DNA from: Odobenus rosmarus divergens
Lineage: Eukaryota; Chordata; Mammalia; Carnivora; Odobenidae
Length of the DNA stretch: 64,000 nt
Assembly (NCBI RefSeq): GCF_000321225.1
Contig: NW_004450479.1
Coordinates: forward strand, 878,160-942,159
Reading direction: 5' to 3'
Shown: piece after piece, positions 35,401 to 47,400 of the stretch
Position numbering within the stretch: the stretch's first letter is position 1
Layout: every line of letters starts with the position of its first letter
Program-made: the position numbers and the translations under genes
Notes under the pieces: generated by a model
The model's input: the letters and a program-made list of their open reading frames with translations, nothing else
The model's database searches: none
Told to the model about the DNA's origin: nothing

Positions 35401-38400
35401 ACCCCAAGACCCCCATGGCTCACTGTCCTCTGCACGTCTGGTGCGGACTTGGCGTGTTGTGGGTGTTTAGTGGCACCTGGATTGGTGGGATGGACGGGCG
35501 GGTGTTTCTTCTCGGGTAGGAAGGAAGTCTCCACCCTGATCTGGAGACACTGCTGCGTGGGTTTCCTTTGAGGGCGGCACGCGTGTGGGTATGTGTGTGT
35601 TGGAAAGCTTGAATGAGCACCACACCCACATTCACACAGCTTCCCTTCTTTGTGCAGACTTCGGGAAGATGCGTCAGCTCTAAAATCCGGCTGGGATGCC
35701 CAGATCGCTCAGCTGTCCAAGGAGATGATCTCCAAGGACCTTCAGCTTCAGTCGCTGCAGGGAGAGGAGGTAGAACTCAAGGCACATCTGGCCAGATGCC
35801 AGCAGGACATCAGAAGGTGACTGTCCCCACAGCTTCCCCGAGAGCGGTCTTTTCCCTGTGCACCTCCTAGGGGCCTGGTGCTGTTCTGGGCGCTGCGGGT
35901 ACAAAAGGGAACAGAATCAAGGCCCTGGCCTCGCATCCTATTGAGGGAGAAAGACGAATGGGAAAGAGAAGAAGAACATCTGGTCGTGAGAAGGGAGAGC
36001 CCGGGGACGGGGTGATGGAGGGTGGCCAGAGGAGGCCTTTCCCCGGGAACAGGCCCGGGTCCGTAGCGAGCACCACGGCAAGCGTTCTTGTTGCTCCGTC
36101 CCATGTGGACAGTCGCTGCTTCATGTCTCCTGTGTGATTGCTAAGGAACGCTTGAGTAAAGAAGGTGTTCTCTCTCTTGAGGAGTAATTTAAATATAACA
36201 AACGCACCTGTTTCAGCTGTACGGTCGGTGAATCTTGACCAGCACGTACACCTCTCAGCCACCCCTGCAGCCGAGACGCGAACCCTGTCCCTGGCCGGCT
36301 GGCGCCCCCTCTCCTCTGGCCCCAGCCCTGCGGCCGCCCCGCCAGCCACTCCGCATTCCGTCTGTGTGCACTTTGCATCTGGCTTCTCTGCATGCTTGTT
36401 GCACGTTTTCTATGTTTCTGTGTCAGTTTGGGGAATTTGTGTCTTTCAGTGAGTTTGCCCGTTTCGTGTCATTGTTGACTTTATTGGCACGGAACTGTTC
36501 GTGGTGTTTCTTTATGTTTCCCCAGTGTGCGCAGAGCCTTCGTAACTGTCTCTGTCCTGTTTGTGATCAGTCTAGCTGGACATTGTCGATTTTACGGATC
36601 TTTTCAAAGAGCCAGCTTTTGGTTTCATTGACTTTTCTCAGTTGTTTTCCGGGTTTTTAATTTCATTGACATCTACTCTTAAAAGATTATTTCCTTTCTT
36701 CTGCTTCCTTTGGCTTTAATTTGGTGTTCTTTTGACAGCTTTTAATGGTGGGGGGTCCTTGATTATTATTTTTGAACCATTCTTTTATTCTGAGAAACGT
36801 AAGCATTTAATGCTGTGAATCTCCTTCTGAGCACTACTTCGCTGCGTCCCACAAATTTTGATATTATTCAGTTAAAAATACTTTCTAATTTTCCTTGTGA
36901 TTTCTTTTTTGGTCCATGGGCTGTTTAGAAATGTGTTGCTAAGTCTCCCATCATTTTGAGATTCCCAGATATCTTTCTGTTACTGATTTCTGATTTAGTT
37001 CTGTTGTGGACAGAGAACATATCCTGTGTGCCTGCTCCACGGGACCCAAGTGTGGGGAGCACGGGCATTCCGGAACTTCATGGTCACGGGACAGTGCTGT
37101 GGCGGTTCCTGACATTTTACAAAGTATTGGCCCTCCGTGGACATTTTAAAAATAAACAACTCGGGGGTGGCTGGGTGGCTCAGTCGGTTGAGCATCCGAC
37201 TCTTGGTTTTGGCTCAGGGTGTGATCTCAGGGTCCTGGGATCGAACCCCGAGTCGGGCTCCTCGCTCATGGGGAGTCTGCTCGAGATTCTCTCCCTCCTG
37301 CCCCTTCACCAGCTTGTGTTCTCTCTCTCTCAAAAATAAATAAATAAATCTTTAAGAAAAAATAAACAAGTGGGCTTTCACCACAGTTTGCGAAACCCTG
37401 TCCCGCTGCTGTGAGCCTTTGTGTCTGAAGATGTCCCCATGTTTGCATTTTTGCGTGAGTGCTGATTTTGCTGGGTTTAGGATGCTAAATTCCAAATCAC
37501 TTTTTCCTTGGATTTTTAAAAAATATTTTATTTATTTATTTGACAGAGACACAGCGAGAGAGGGAGCACAAGCAGGGGGAGTGGGAGAGGGGGAAGCAGG
37601 CTCCCCGCGGAGCAGGGAGCCCGATGCGGGGCTAGATCCCAGGACCTCGGGACCATGACCTGAGCCGAAGGCAGATGCTTAATGACTGATCCCCCCAGGC
37701 GCCCCTTCCCCTGGGTTTTAAACCCATTGTGTGTTACTTTATTATTGCTCTAGAACAAATCACTGCAAACTTAGTGGCTTTAACAACGCCCATTTATTAT
37801 CTCGGTTTCTGTGGTCAGGAGTCTGGCTCGGCTCAGCTGTGTCCCCGGCAGAGGGTCTCACTAGGCTGGGACCACGGTATCGGCCAGGCTGCCCTTTCCT
37901 TCCAGGCTCCTCAGGCTGGTGGCAGGGGTCCTTCCCCGCGGCTGTGAGCCTCAGAGGTGCCTGCAGGCCCTGACAATGTGGCCTCCCGGCACGGCAGCTA
38001 CCTCTCAAAACCAGCAGGAAACTCCCTCCAGTGGGCAGGACAGGGTCTCGTGTGGCCTCACCTGATCAGGGGCGCGCCCATCCTGTCGTGTACACAGCCC
38101 GCCACCCTTGGGGGAGAGGCCGTCCAGAGCCCCCCACCATGCGTTGCTGCGTGCGGCCGACGAGAAGCCTGGGGCCCATCTGGCACTCACTCTCTCTCTC
38201 CCTTAGGCTTCTCTTTCATCTTGGAGCCCAACACTCCACGTGGCATCTGTGCGTGTGGTCCTGTAAAGCTCCCCCTGCCTGGTGCCTGGCGAGCCCTTGT
38301 GGTCCGAGGACGTGCGTCCCCCCAGTTGTGCAGGCTTTTCTCCTTTGTCTCCTCCGTTCTGATCTCTCTGGACCCGCTTTTAGTTGGACGTCAGTCCTCT

Positions 38401-41400
38401 GAGCTCTGGAGGCTTTCTCTGTCCTGGTGGCTCCAAGCTCTCCGGCTCGGCCCACTCTGCTCTCTGGTGGTCGCTCTGAAACCTTCTCACATTTCTCTGC
38501 TGGAACTACATCTCTTTTTTCCCCAAGTTTGTTGGCTTTCTTCCCTTCTCTTCTTATGAGTGGGTTCTTCTGTTTCTTGAGTTTGGTCTTCCGTGGTGCT
38601 GGTTTCCTTGGTGTTGGGAGTCCCTGCTCCTGTCTGAACCCGAGCCTGCCCGCAGGTGCCCTGTCTCATCCGTGTCCACACTGCAGACTCCTCCCAGCTG
38701 CGCCAAGCATGCCTCGTGTCCGCGAGTGCACAGGAACAGGGCCAGCCCGCAGGGGCCCCCGAGGGACCCGACTGCAGTGTGGTAGCGCCCTCCCTCCACC
38801 CCATCACCTGCAGCACACCTTTGCTCTTCGTGTGCAAGACATTGACCTCCGTGCTTTTCCCGTCCCCGGAGGTACAAACAGCAGCTGTCCGTGGCTGCGG
38901 AGAGGGAGCGGGGCCTGGAGCGTGAGAAGGTGCAGCTGGAGCTGGACTGGCGGCAGCGCTGTGATGGTGTGGAGAGGGACCACTACCGCAAGTCCGAGGA
39001 CCTGATTCAGGCCCTGACCGAGGCGCGGGATCAGGTCTGTGTCCCCAGGCCCGTCAGGTTTCGTCCTGCACTGGGAGGGCCTGGGAGTGCCCTATGGCTC
39101 GTGGAGGAGGGCTCTGGGCTCTCACCGTGTTGTCGTTTGGATTGGAAGATGCCGAGCCTCACTGAGCCGCGTGATGTGTAGCAACAAAGATGAGAGCAGC
39201 AAAGGGTGCCCCTGTCCTGCCCATAGTCTTTGACAGCATCTTAGTTTTGTTACATTGGTTGTTTAACTGCCCTAACTGACCAGTGCTGGGAGGATCCCTG
39301 GCCACACCCTAGCCTGGCGCTGCCACTCAGCCGGCCCTGGCCACCGCGTGGTCCTGGGCCCCAGGGGCTGCTCGCTCACGTGTCTGCTGTCTGCTCCCCG
39401 GGAAGGACCCCGAGAGTTAGCGCTGCTACAGCAGGAGCTGAGGCCCACATCTCCTCCCAGGTTGCTGCCAAGCTCCAGGAGACAGAGCGGACGCTGCGTG
39501 ACCAGGAGGTGGTGCTGAAGGCCTTGACCCTGGAGAGAGACCAGGCCGTGCAGGCGTTGAGGACACACGGGCTCCTTCCTGAGAAGGAGGTGCAGGTCAG
39601 TGCTGCCCCTCTCCTCCCTAAGCCTCGCCCGGGAAGGCCCACGCCCCAGCGGCCCGCTCCTTGAGCCTTCCCTCAACAGCGGCTGTGGGAGAATGGGGCC
39701 ACGCAGAACCCAAATGGAGGTCGGTCTTCTCAGCCGTGTTCCTTTCCCGTGTCTGTCGGCACAACAGGGGCCAGTCTGGCCCCCGGAAGAGCTGAGGTGA
39801 CTCCGTGCTCAGACTCTTCTTCATATCTTTAGCTCTTGAAACCTCAAAAACACCCACATTCCAACATTCTGCCGTACAGATGGTTAGTGTACCGTTGCTT
39901 CCGTGGCCTCCACAGAGCTGTTGTGGGGGTCACTGTGGGCCATGACCCCGTCCGCAGGGACTGCCTGAGTCAGGCAGGTCTGCCGAGACCTCTGTCCTGG
40001 CCCTTGGATCCTCCGATGCTGAGGTCGGTGCCATGGCCCGAGACACAGGGACCCTGCGGAGCGGTTTGGAAGGAGCAGGGCTGGGCTCCAAGGTCCATGG
40101 TCAGAGGGGCAGGGGCAGCATGAGGTGGGGGAGCGGGAGGGGCAGGTGGAGGATTTTTCCAGGCCCGTGAACGGTTCTTGTTTCATTTGACACACAGTGA
40201 AACACACAGATCTTCGGTGCGCACAGGTCAGTGTGTTTGCCACGACTGTGCCCATGGGGCCCAGCCCTCCAACAAGATACAGAGCATTTCTATCACCCTG
40301 GAGGTTCCCCTCACCCCTTCCCGTTGGTCCCTGTCCGCACCCCAAGGGCAGCAGCCGCTCAGACTTCTGGCTTGTCACGGGGATCCAGGTGGGTAAGGTT
40401 TCCTACAAGACGATGTGCTGGCCGTGTGTCCAGAGCCCAGCTCCTAACCAGTGTCAAGATTTTTGTAATTTGGGGTGCTTGGCCAGCTCAGTCTGTAGAG
40501 CACGTGACTCTTGAACTCAGGGTCGAGTTTGACCCCCACGCTGGGGGTAGAGGTTACTAAGACGTACGTGTATATATATGTGTTCCTAACTTGTCCTAAC
40601 CCGTGTATGGGACCCAAGACCTCTGCTTTTTCTCTCAAGAATTGTAAGTTCTGGTGCAGGCCCAGAGTTGACATCTGATGATCCTGTCTCGGTCATTCGT
40701 GAGAATGGTCAGAACCCAGGAAAATGACCCAGTGCCTGTGAGGACAACTGGGCGGGAGCCACAGCCTTGGAGAGGACGTGGCACATGACCACAGAGGCTC
40801 CCTCAGGCCTCGGCAGCACAGGGTAGTGGGAAGGCTCAGGGGTGGGATCCATGGGCGGCAGGGACACCAGTGTCCTTCCTGGCACATCACTGGCCACAGA
40901 GCCGGATCACTTACTCACTTTAAAAATTGTGAGGAATGCTTCCTGTCCTGGTAGCTTTGTTGGTGTCGGGGCTGATTTTGGAGGACGTGGTATACGGTCA
41001 GACGTCCGGAAGGAAATCCCAGGGTGTAGCCAAGGGCCCTCTTGTAATGGAAGCTGCGTCTCTCCAGGAAGGACAGAACTAAGGGGCTAGAATTTATCCC
41101 AGAGACACGCGTCTTCATACCTGGTGTCTGAGCCATGGCCATGTTCTCTCCCCACAAAGATCTCCTTGCTGACGGACAGCCTCCCAGAGCCTGACACTGA
41201 CCGTGAGAGGCCCACGGGCTGACGGGTGGCCCCGAAGAGACAGGTTCCGGTCCTAACCGCCAGCTCTTCGGGATGCGACCTTACTTGGAAATAAGGTCTT
41301 TGTGGGTGTAACCAGTTCAGATGAGCTCACTCGGGAGCAGGGTCCTGATCCAGTAGGACTGGCGTCCTTATAAAAAGCACAGCACGTGGAGACACAGGGA

Positions 41401-44400
41401 GAAGGCCAGGTGCCGACGGAGGCAGACACAAGAGTGATGTGGCCCCAGACCGAGGGACACCGAGGAGTGCGGGTCCACGCTAGAAGCTGGAAGAGGCAGG
41501 AAGGGTTCTAGCCAGAGTCCCCAAGGGAGCGTTTGCTTCCAGCCTGAGGCACGTGCCCCACAGTCAGCGTCACAGGAAGCCCCAGCTCCCCACATGTCTC
41601 ACCTCAAGGCCCCTGAGGGAAGCCATGTCGCTGGGAAATCTGGGAAACGCAGCAGGGGAGGCAGCTTCTAGGGCAGCGCCAGGGGCTGTGTGTCCAGTAG
41701 TCCGACCTCTGTCCTTTATGAAAAGTCACTCACCCGGTTAAGTGCATGGAGGCTGAGCAGAGACCGCGTCAGTCCCCCAGCGGTGACGGCCCCAGGCTCG
41801 GAAGCCCCGGCCCTCCCAGTCCGGGGCGCAGGGCAGTGCACAGCCCGTGCCACAGAGGTCACCACGCCATGTCACAGATGAGACGGTGGCTCTCAGAGCT
41901 GGCTGCGCTGCCCCGGGGTTTGGGGGCTGATGCTGCCATTCCGTCCTACAGATGAGGGAGCCAAGACCCTGAGAGGGGTGTTCCCTGCCCCACAAGCGGC
42001 AGAGGGAGCATCTGAGCAGGGCCGGGCCAGCGGCAGGTCCCACGCGGCTCTGCCGTGGGGTCTGTGCGGGAGCAGCTGTGAGGTTTTGTGTGAGGCGTTC
42101 AACAGGTATGGGAAGGGGAGGTTGGGGGTTTGCAGGGAAACAGGTGGCCCTTCCTGTCTGCAGTGTCCGCCGCGAGCAGTGGGGCCGTGGAGGGTGTGAC
42201 GGGGGGAGGGTGTTGGAAACCTGAGGTCTGCGTTCAGTAGAAAAAGAGCTAGCTTCCTTCTCGAAGGAGAAGTGAGGTGTGGCCACTGCAAGAATTCAAC
42301 AATCTCCGTTCAGCGGCATGGCCTCAAACCAGGTGGACCCAAGGTCCAACCCGGCTCAGCGCCTGTTTGGCCCGGAGCAGGCTTCCTCTCGCAGCCTCCG
42401 GGGCACTTCCCGGTTCATGGCGTGGTAGTGGGTTGAGCACGCGGGGGCAGTGTGGAGACAGCGTGGTGGCTGGGTCAGGCCTCATTAACTTGAGCGTCCG
42501 TTCTTTCATCTGTGTGATGCGTCCCCTTCACAGCCTTGAAGGGGCTGTGCCCCAGCGCCTGGCCCCCCCGAGCACATGGAGTCCCCCGTGGCGGACCTTT
42601 CAGGCAGAGTCTGGTTCCTCTAGTTGCCTCTTCCTGTGGGTCTTAATACGTGTCCCTGTGCACGTACTATTTTTATAGAGTTCAGGTCGTGCTAATATAT
42701 AATTTTGAGGGTTTTTTTCCACTTCTGTGACAACTGTGTTTCATGTCCTTGTAATTCTTCAAAACACAGTGTAAATGGCTGTACATTTGACCATATGGCC
42801 CTTCTCTTCCCCGCGGCCGCTGAGCTGCCTAGCGCCTGTCATCCTGAGGCCGTGTTGGAGCTTGGTGGACGCTCACCTTCTGCTCGGTGGGTCGGTGCCG
42901 CAGGACTGGGCCGGAAGGAGGGCCTGGAGCTGCGGAGCCTGTGCGGCAGCCAGGGCGGCAGGGCCGTCGGCAGGTGCCCGTCTGTGGAGGCGGGGCCTCT
43001 GCTCGGGCTCAGACCCGGACCTGGGCAGTCGGCCCGCGGAGCCGCGTTCCCTGGCCCGAGCCTCCGGCATCCCGGTCCTGTGCTGGGCTGTGGGCACACA
43101 CTCGTTTCCTGGAATGCGTCTGGTTTTCTGGTTGTTTACAGCCAGCAGCAGGCCCCGCTGCGGTGAGCCCCTCGTGGTCACTGTCGTTTCTGAAGGACGC
43201 CACCACCGACCGTAGGATTGCAAGGCGGTCGGGGTGTTCCCTTCCTGCACGCTGCACACCAGCCCTCTGTCTCGAGGGTTTCAGTGGCTGTCATGAGGAG
43301 TCGGCAGAAACCTTGCATTTGCGCCCGTGCACACCATGTAATACCCTGTTTTCCTCTGATCACTTTCGGGAGTTTTCTCTCTACCACTGATCTTTTTTAG
43401 CAGTGGGATCATGCTGTGCTGTGATTTCCTTTGTGTTTATCTTGATTTGGGTACGGTGGACTTCTTGGGTCTGTGGACTTACATGTGCATCACGTTTGTT
43501 ATAAATGAAGTACTTCTTCTGCCGAGCCTGATGACTCTCTCTTCGGTCTCGGTGCTTGAGCTACAACACTTCCTGTTGCCACGTGCTCGCGCTCACAGAG
43601 CCCCGCTCTGTGACGTCTGGCCAGCTCTCAGTGAATTCCTCATTTCTCATCTCTGAGGGTGCTGTCTGGTTTTCTAAAATTATCTTCCATTCCTCTTCCT
43701 GTTATGTCCCTGTTTTTCTTTAAATCTTTGAGTATGTTTATGATCATAACTGCACTGAGGTCTTGGACCACCACTTAGCATGTCTTCGTGGTTCATCTAT
43801 GTGATCGCGTGTATTAGAACTTCATTCCTTTTTGTGGCTGAACACTGTTCCGCTGTGTCATGTTTGTTTTCATTCACTCATCCACTGGGGACACTTGTGT
43901 TTGCACATTTTGGCTCCTGTGAAAAACACTGCCGTGAATACGCACGTACAAGTTTTTAGGTGGACGTATGTTTTCGGGGTGGAATTGTGGGTCATGTAGT
44001 AACTCCGTGTTTAACCCTTTGAGGAGCCGCCAGGCTGTCTTCCCCGCGATGCAGTGGCATGTGCCCGCAAACAGCCTTCACGGCGGCTGACGGCCCCATG
44101 TCGCCTGCCTCCTGCAGCACAGCTCCTGCCTGTCCTTTCCACGCCAGCCGCCCCCGCGGGTGGGGGGTGGCTTCCAGGTTTCTCAGGAAAGGCTGCCTTT
44201 GGCCAACAGCAGCCTTGTCTTTGCGACAACTAGAAGTTCGGTGTTGCCAGTTGAGCCGGGAGGGCAGACGAATGGGGTGCGGACGCGGCCGGCCCTGACG
44301 GTTCTTCTGTAGCTACGAGCATTCTCTTTCTTTCTTGACAGATGCTCCTAAGGCATCACGAGGAAGAAATAAGGGGAAGTTTTCCATCTAGCGAGATCCA

Positions 44401-47400
44401 GAGGCTCCAGGAGCAAAACACAAGCTTACGAAGGGCTGTTTCGGAGATGAGGAAAGAAATGGAGACCCTGAGTGACCACATTCTTCCTCCTGCCCCATCA
44501 GGGGGTCAGGCCTCCGACACAGAGCAGCCCCGTCCAAGCCCAGAGGCAGCAGCCGAGGCTACTGGTGAGTGAGGGTGAGGGCAGCAGGAGGAGAGGGGCG
44601 GGCAGGGGGACATGGGTCTCCACTGGGTCCAAGATGGGCTTCCCCTGGAGTCGTATGCATGAACATCTGCTTTAAAACATTACTTCAAACCGTGGCAGCA
44701 ACATTTCCTCGGAGAGAGAGCGTCTGAAGTCCGTGCCTCTGTGTGGGATAAGAGTGTTTTATTGGTAAAGCGAAGAAGACCATGAAGGCTGTGTACCTGG
44801 CACAGGGGGGTGGCTGGGCACCGTGTTCGAGTGGCGGGCAGCAGGCCTCTCCTCAGAGCGTCCTGTGCTGTAGCCGAGCTGGGCTCCGCCGCATGCACGG
44901 TTAGGAGGGGCCCAGGAATGGCCGTGACTGGAGGGCACCAGCTCTACCTCCACACTTGAGACACACTGTGCGCATGAAGGCGCATGAGGGGGCGCTGGGT
45001 GTCTGCTGGGCTGTGGAGCCCTCCTCGGTGAGCACCGAGGCCAGTGGCTGTTGCAGGGGGCGGGCCGGGGGGCAGGCAGCACCAGCCCGAGTGGGCCTCT
45101 GCCTTGGTGACGGTGGAGGGAAGTGTCAACGTGTGTGCCTGTGTGTTTACTGGTTTTTTGGGGGCAGATCACGTTACGGCCCTTGAAACAGAAATACGAA
45201 ATCTAAAGCATAAATTTAAAACCTTGGAGGAACAAGTAGAAGATGTGTTAGATCCTTCAAAGAGGTCCTCCCCTTCCACCGACTTTCAGCCCAGCGTCTA
45301 CACCTCGGCCGAAGTCCCTGGTAAGAGTCCTTGTCTCGTCCTGCCGCATGCTCTGCCCCAGTAACACTACCTTTGTTTTGACTGAAATATAAACCCTACA
45401 GAAAGTCTCAAAATGCAAATGCACAGGTCAAAGAATGGTCACAAAGTGTAGGTCCCTGTCCCTGCCTCCAGGAGTTCCCGAGCCAGGCCGTTGTCAGAGT
45501 GTTTACGCTGGTTCACCTCTCTGAGTGGGGGCCTCCCTGCCGCACCCCTGCTCCGACAGCACGCAGACGCCCCCTCACCCTGGCTGGGGCGCTGGCCGGG
45601 TGGAGGGCCCACCTGGGGGGACCAGGGGGATGGACGCAGGCCAGGCAGCGCCCTCGAGCTGCCTAGCAGATGGTTTACGAGAAGAGAAGGGAGGGAGCAG
45701 GACACTCCCCCTCTCGATCATCCTGTCTCTGCTCAGGAGCTGGCTGGCTTCCCAAAGCTGGGATCTTTTATTTCTTTTTCTCATGTCACGTTTCCTGGCT
45801 GGCATCTCCAGTATGATGTTGGTAACGGCTGGCTTTCTTCCTGATCCCAGAGAAAAATTTTCAACGTTTCACTTTAATATTTGGTAAGGATTTGGGGGCT
45901 CAGGGTCAGAGTAAGGAAATCGCTTTCTCTTCCTGTTGTTGGCAGATCTTTGTTTTTTATTGTGCTTCTGTCAGTTTTGCTTAATGTGTTTTGAAGGCTT
46001 GTTGGATACGTACAGCCCTAGGATTGCTGTGTCTGTGACGGGGACGGACCCTTCTGGGGTCCCGGAACGGTCCTCTCTTCCCGGCAGCTCTCCTTTTGCC
46101 CCGGGGTCCGCTCCGTGTGCTCTTGGTCACTAACCTGGCCTCCCCCGGTGAGTGTCTGCTCAGCGTGTCTTCGGGATCCTTTCCCCTTTTAACGTGCTTC
46201 TACCACATTTGAAGTGAATTTCTTGTGGACAGCACATAGCTAGGTCAGTTTCTAAAATCCATTTTGCTAATATTTCTAACCAGTATACTTACACCGTCCA
46301 TGCTTGCACTTGTGTGGCGTGTAAGCAGCCGCTTCCTGCCTGTTTTCTGTCTTCCTGCTCGTGGGTCATCCGCACGTTGTTGATGTTCCGTTGTCATAGG
46401 TCCGTGGTTGCTGAGGGCACAGCTTTGGTGGCTGCGGGACCACGGCCAGCTCCTGTCCACACTGCACAGCCTCCCTCAGAAGGTGGAGGTCAGCCTGCCA
46501 CGCACGCCCCATGCCTGCGGGGCTGTCACAAACCCTGCCTCTCCTACGTCGGGAGCTGCTTCAGGCAGGATTATCGCTCTTGCTTTGAACTGTCAAACAT
46601 ACTTTAAAAAACTCAAGAGGAGGGCGCGTGGGTGGCTCAGATGGTTAGGCGTCTGCCTTCGGCTCAGGTCATGATCCCAGGGTCCTGGGATCGAGCCCCG
46701 CATCAGGCTCCCTGCTCCGCGGGGAGCCTGCTTCTCCTTCTGCCTCTGCCTCTCTCTCTCTCTCTGACTCTCATGAATAAATAAATAAAACATTTAAAAA
46801 AAAATAAAGAACTCAAGAGGAAAGGTGGAGTCTGTGACATTCCGTCGGACACGTGCCCTTTGCACGCGTCCTTCCTGCGTCCTGATGCTCCACATTCTGC
46901 GTCGTCTGCTCCTAGGGCAGGTCTGCTGGTGCCAAGTCTTTCCGTTTATCCGAGAAGGGAATGTATTTGCTGGTGTCAGAGGAGGAGCTTTCAGCCCTTA
47001 ATCCAGTGGTGCCACTTCCTCCGAGAAGGCCTCTGCCGTCCAACCCTTTCCCCGACCAGTCGCAGGCCGAGTCTGTTGCTTGGGGCAGGTATCTGATGGT
47101 GCTGTGTCTGGACACATGCTTCTTTGGCTTATCATGTTGGGCCTTGACTCTGAAGGTTATTGTCTTTGCCAGATTCAGGGAGTTTTCAACCATGACTTCT
47201 GCACGTGTTTTCTCGACTCCGTGCTTTTTTTCCTTTCGGGAGTCTGACGACAAAACCCTCTCGCTCTCATGTTCTCCTCCCGGGTCCGTGTGGCTCTGTG
47301 ACTTCTTTCCGTCTGCTTCCTCCGTTGTTCAGATGCAAACTCTATGTCCGTCTTCAAGCCCCCAGGCCTGCTGTCACCTCCATGCTGCTCTGGGGCCCTT

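Larger units (their letters stand above)
31362..35657 (+). other. CCDC57: Intron between coding exons 6 and 7
   Basis: First part is L1-derived with two nested SINEs and a young 5'-truncated L1. The remainder (32960-35640) is mainly unique sequence with no supported exon or RNA gene. Confidence 0.8.
35817..38871 (+). other. CCDC57: Intron between coding exons 7 and 8
   Basis: Contains an L2-like piece, antisense L1 segments (36180-37040), two CAN-SINEs and an interspersed repeat (37735-38110). 38110-38860 is unassigned pyrimidine-rich sequence. Confidence 0.8.
39596..44341 (+). other. CCDC57: Intron between coding exons 9 and 10
   Basis: Contains one short CAN-SINE, repeat copy B (41217-41515), a MIR piece (41935-42010) and an antisense L1 fragment (43670-44070). 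The CpG-rich part near 42780-43080 has overlapping open frames but no conserved product. Confidence 0.8.
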
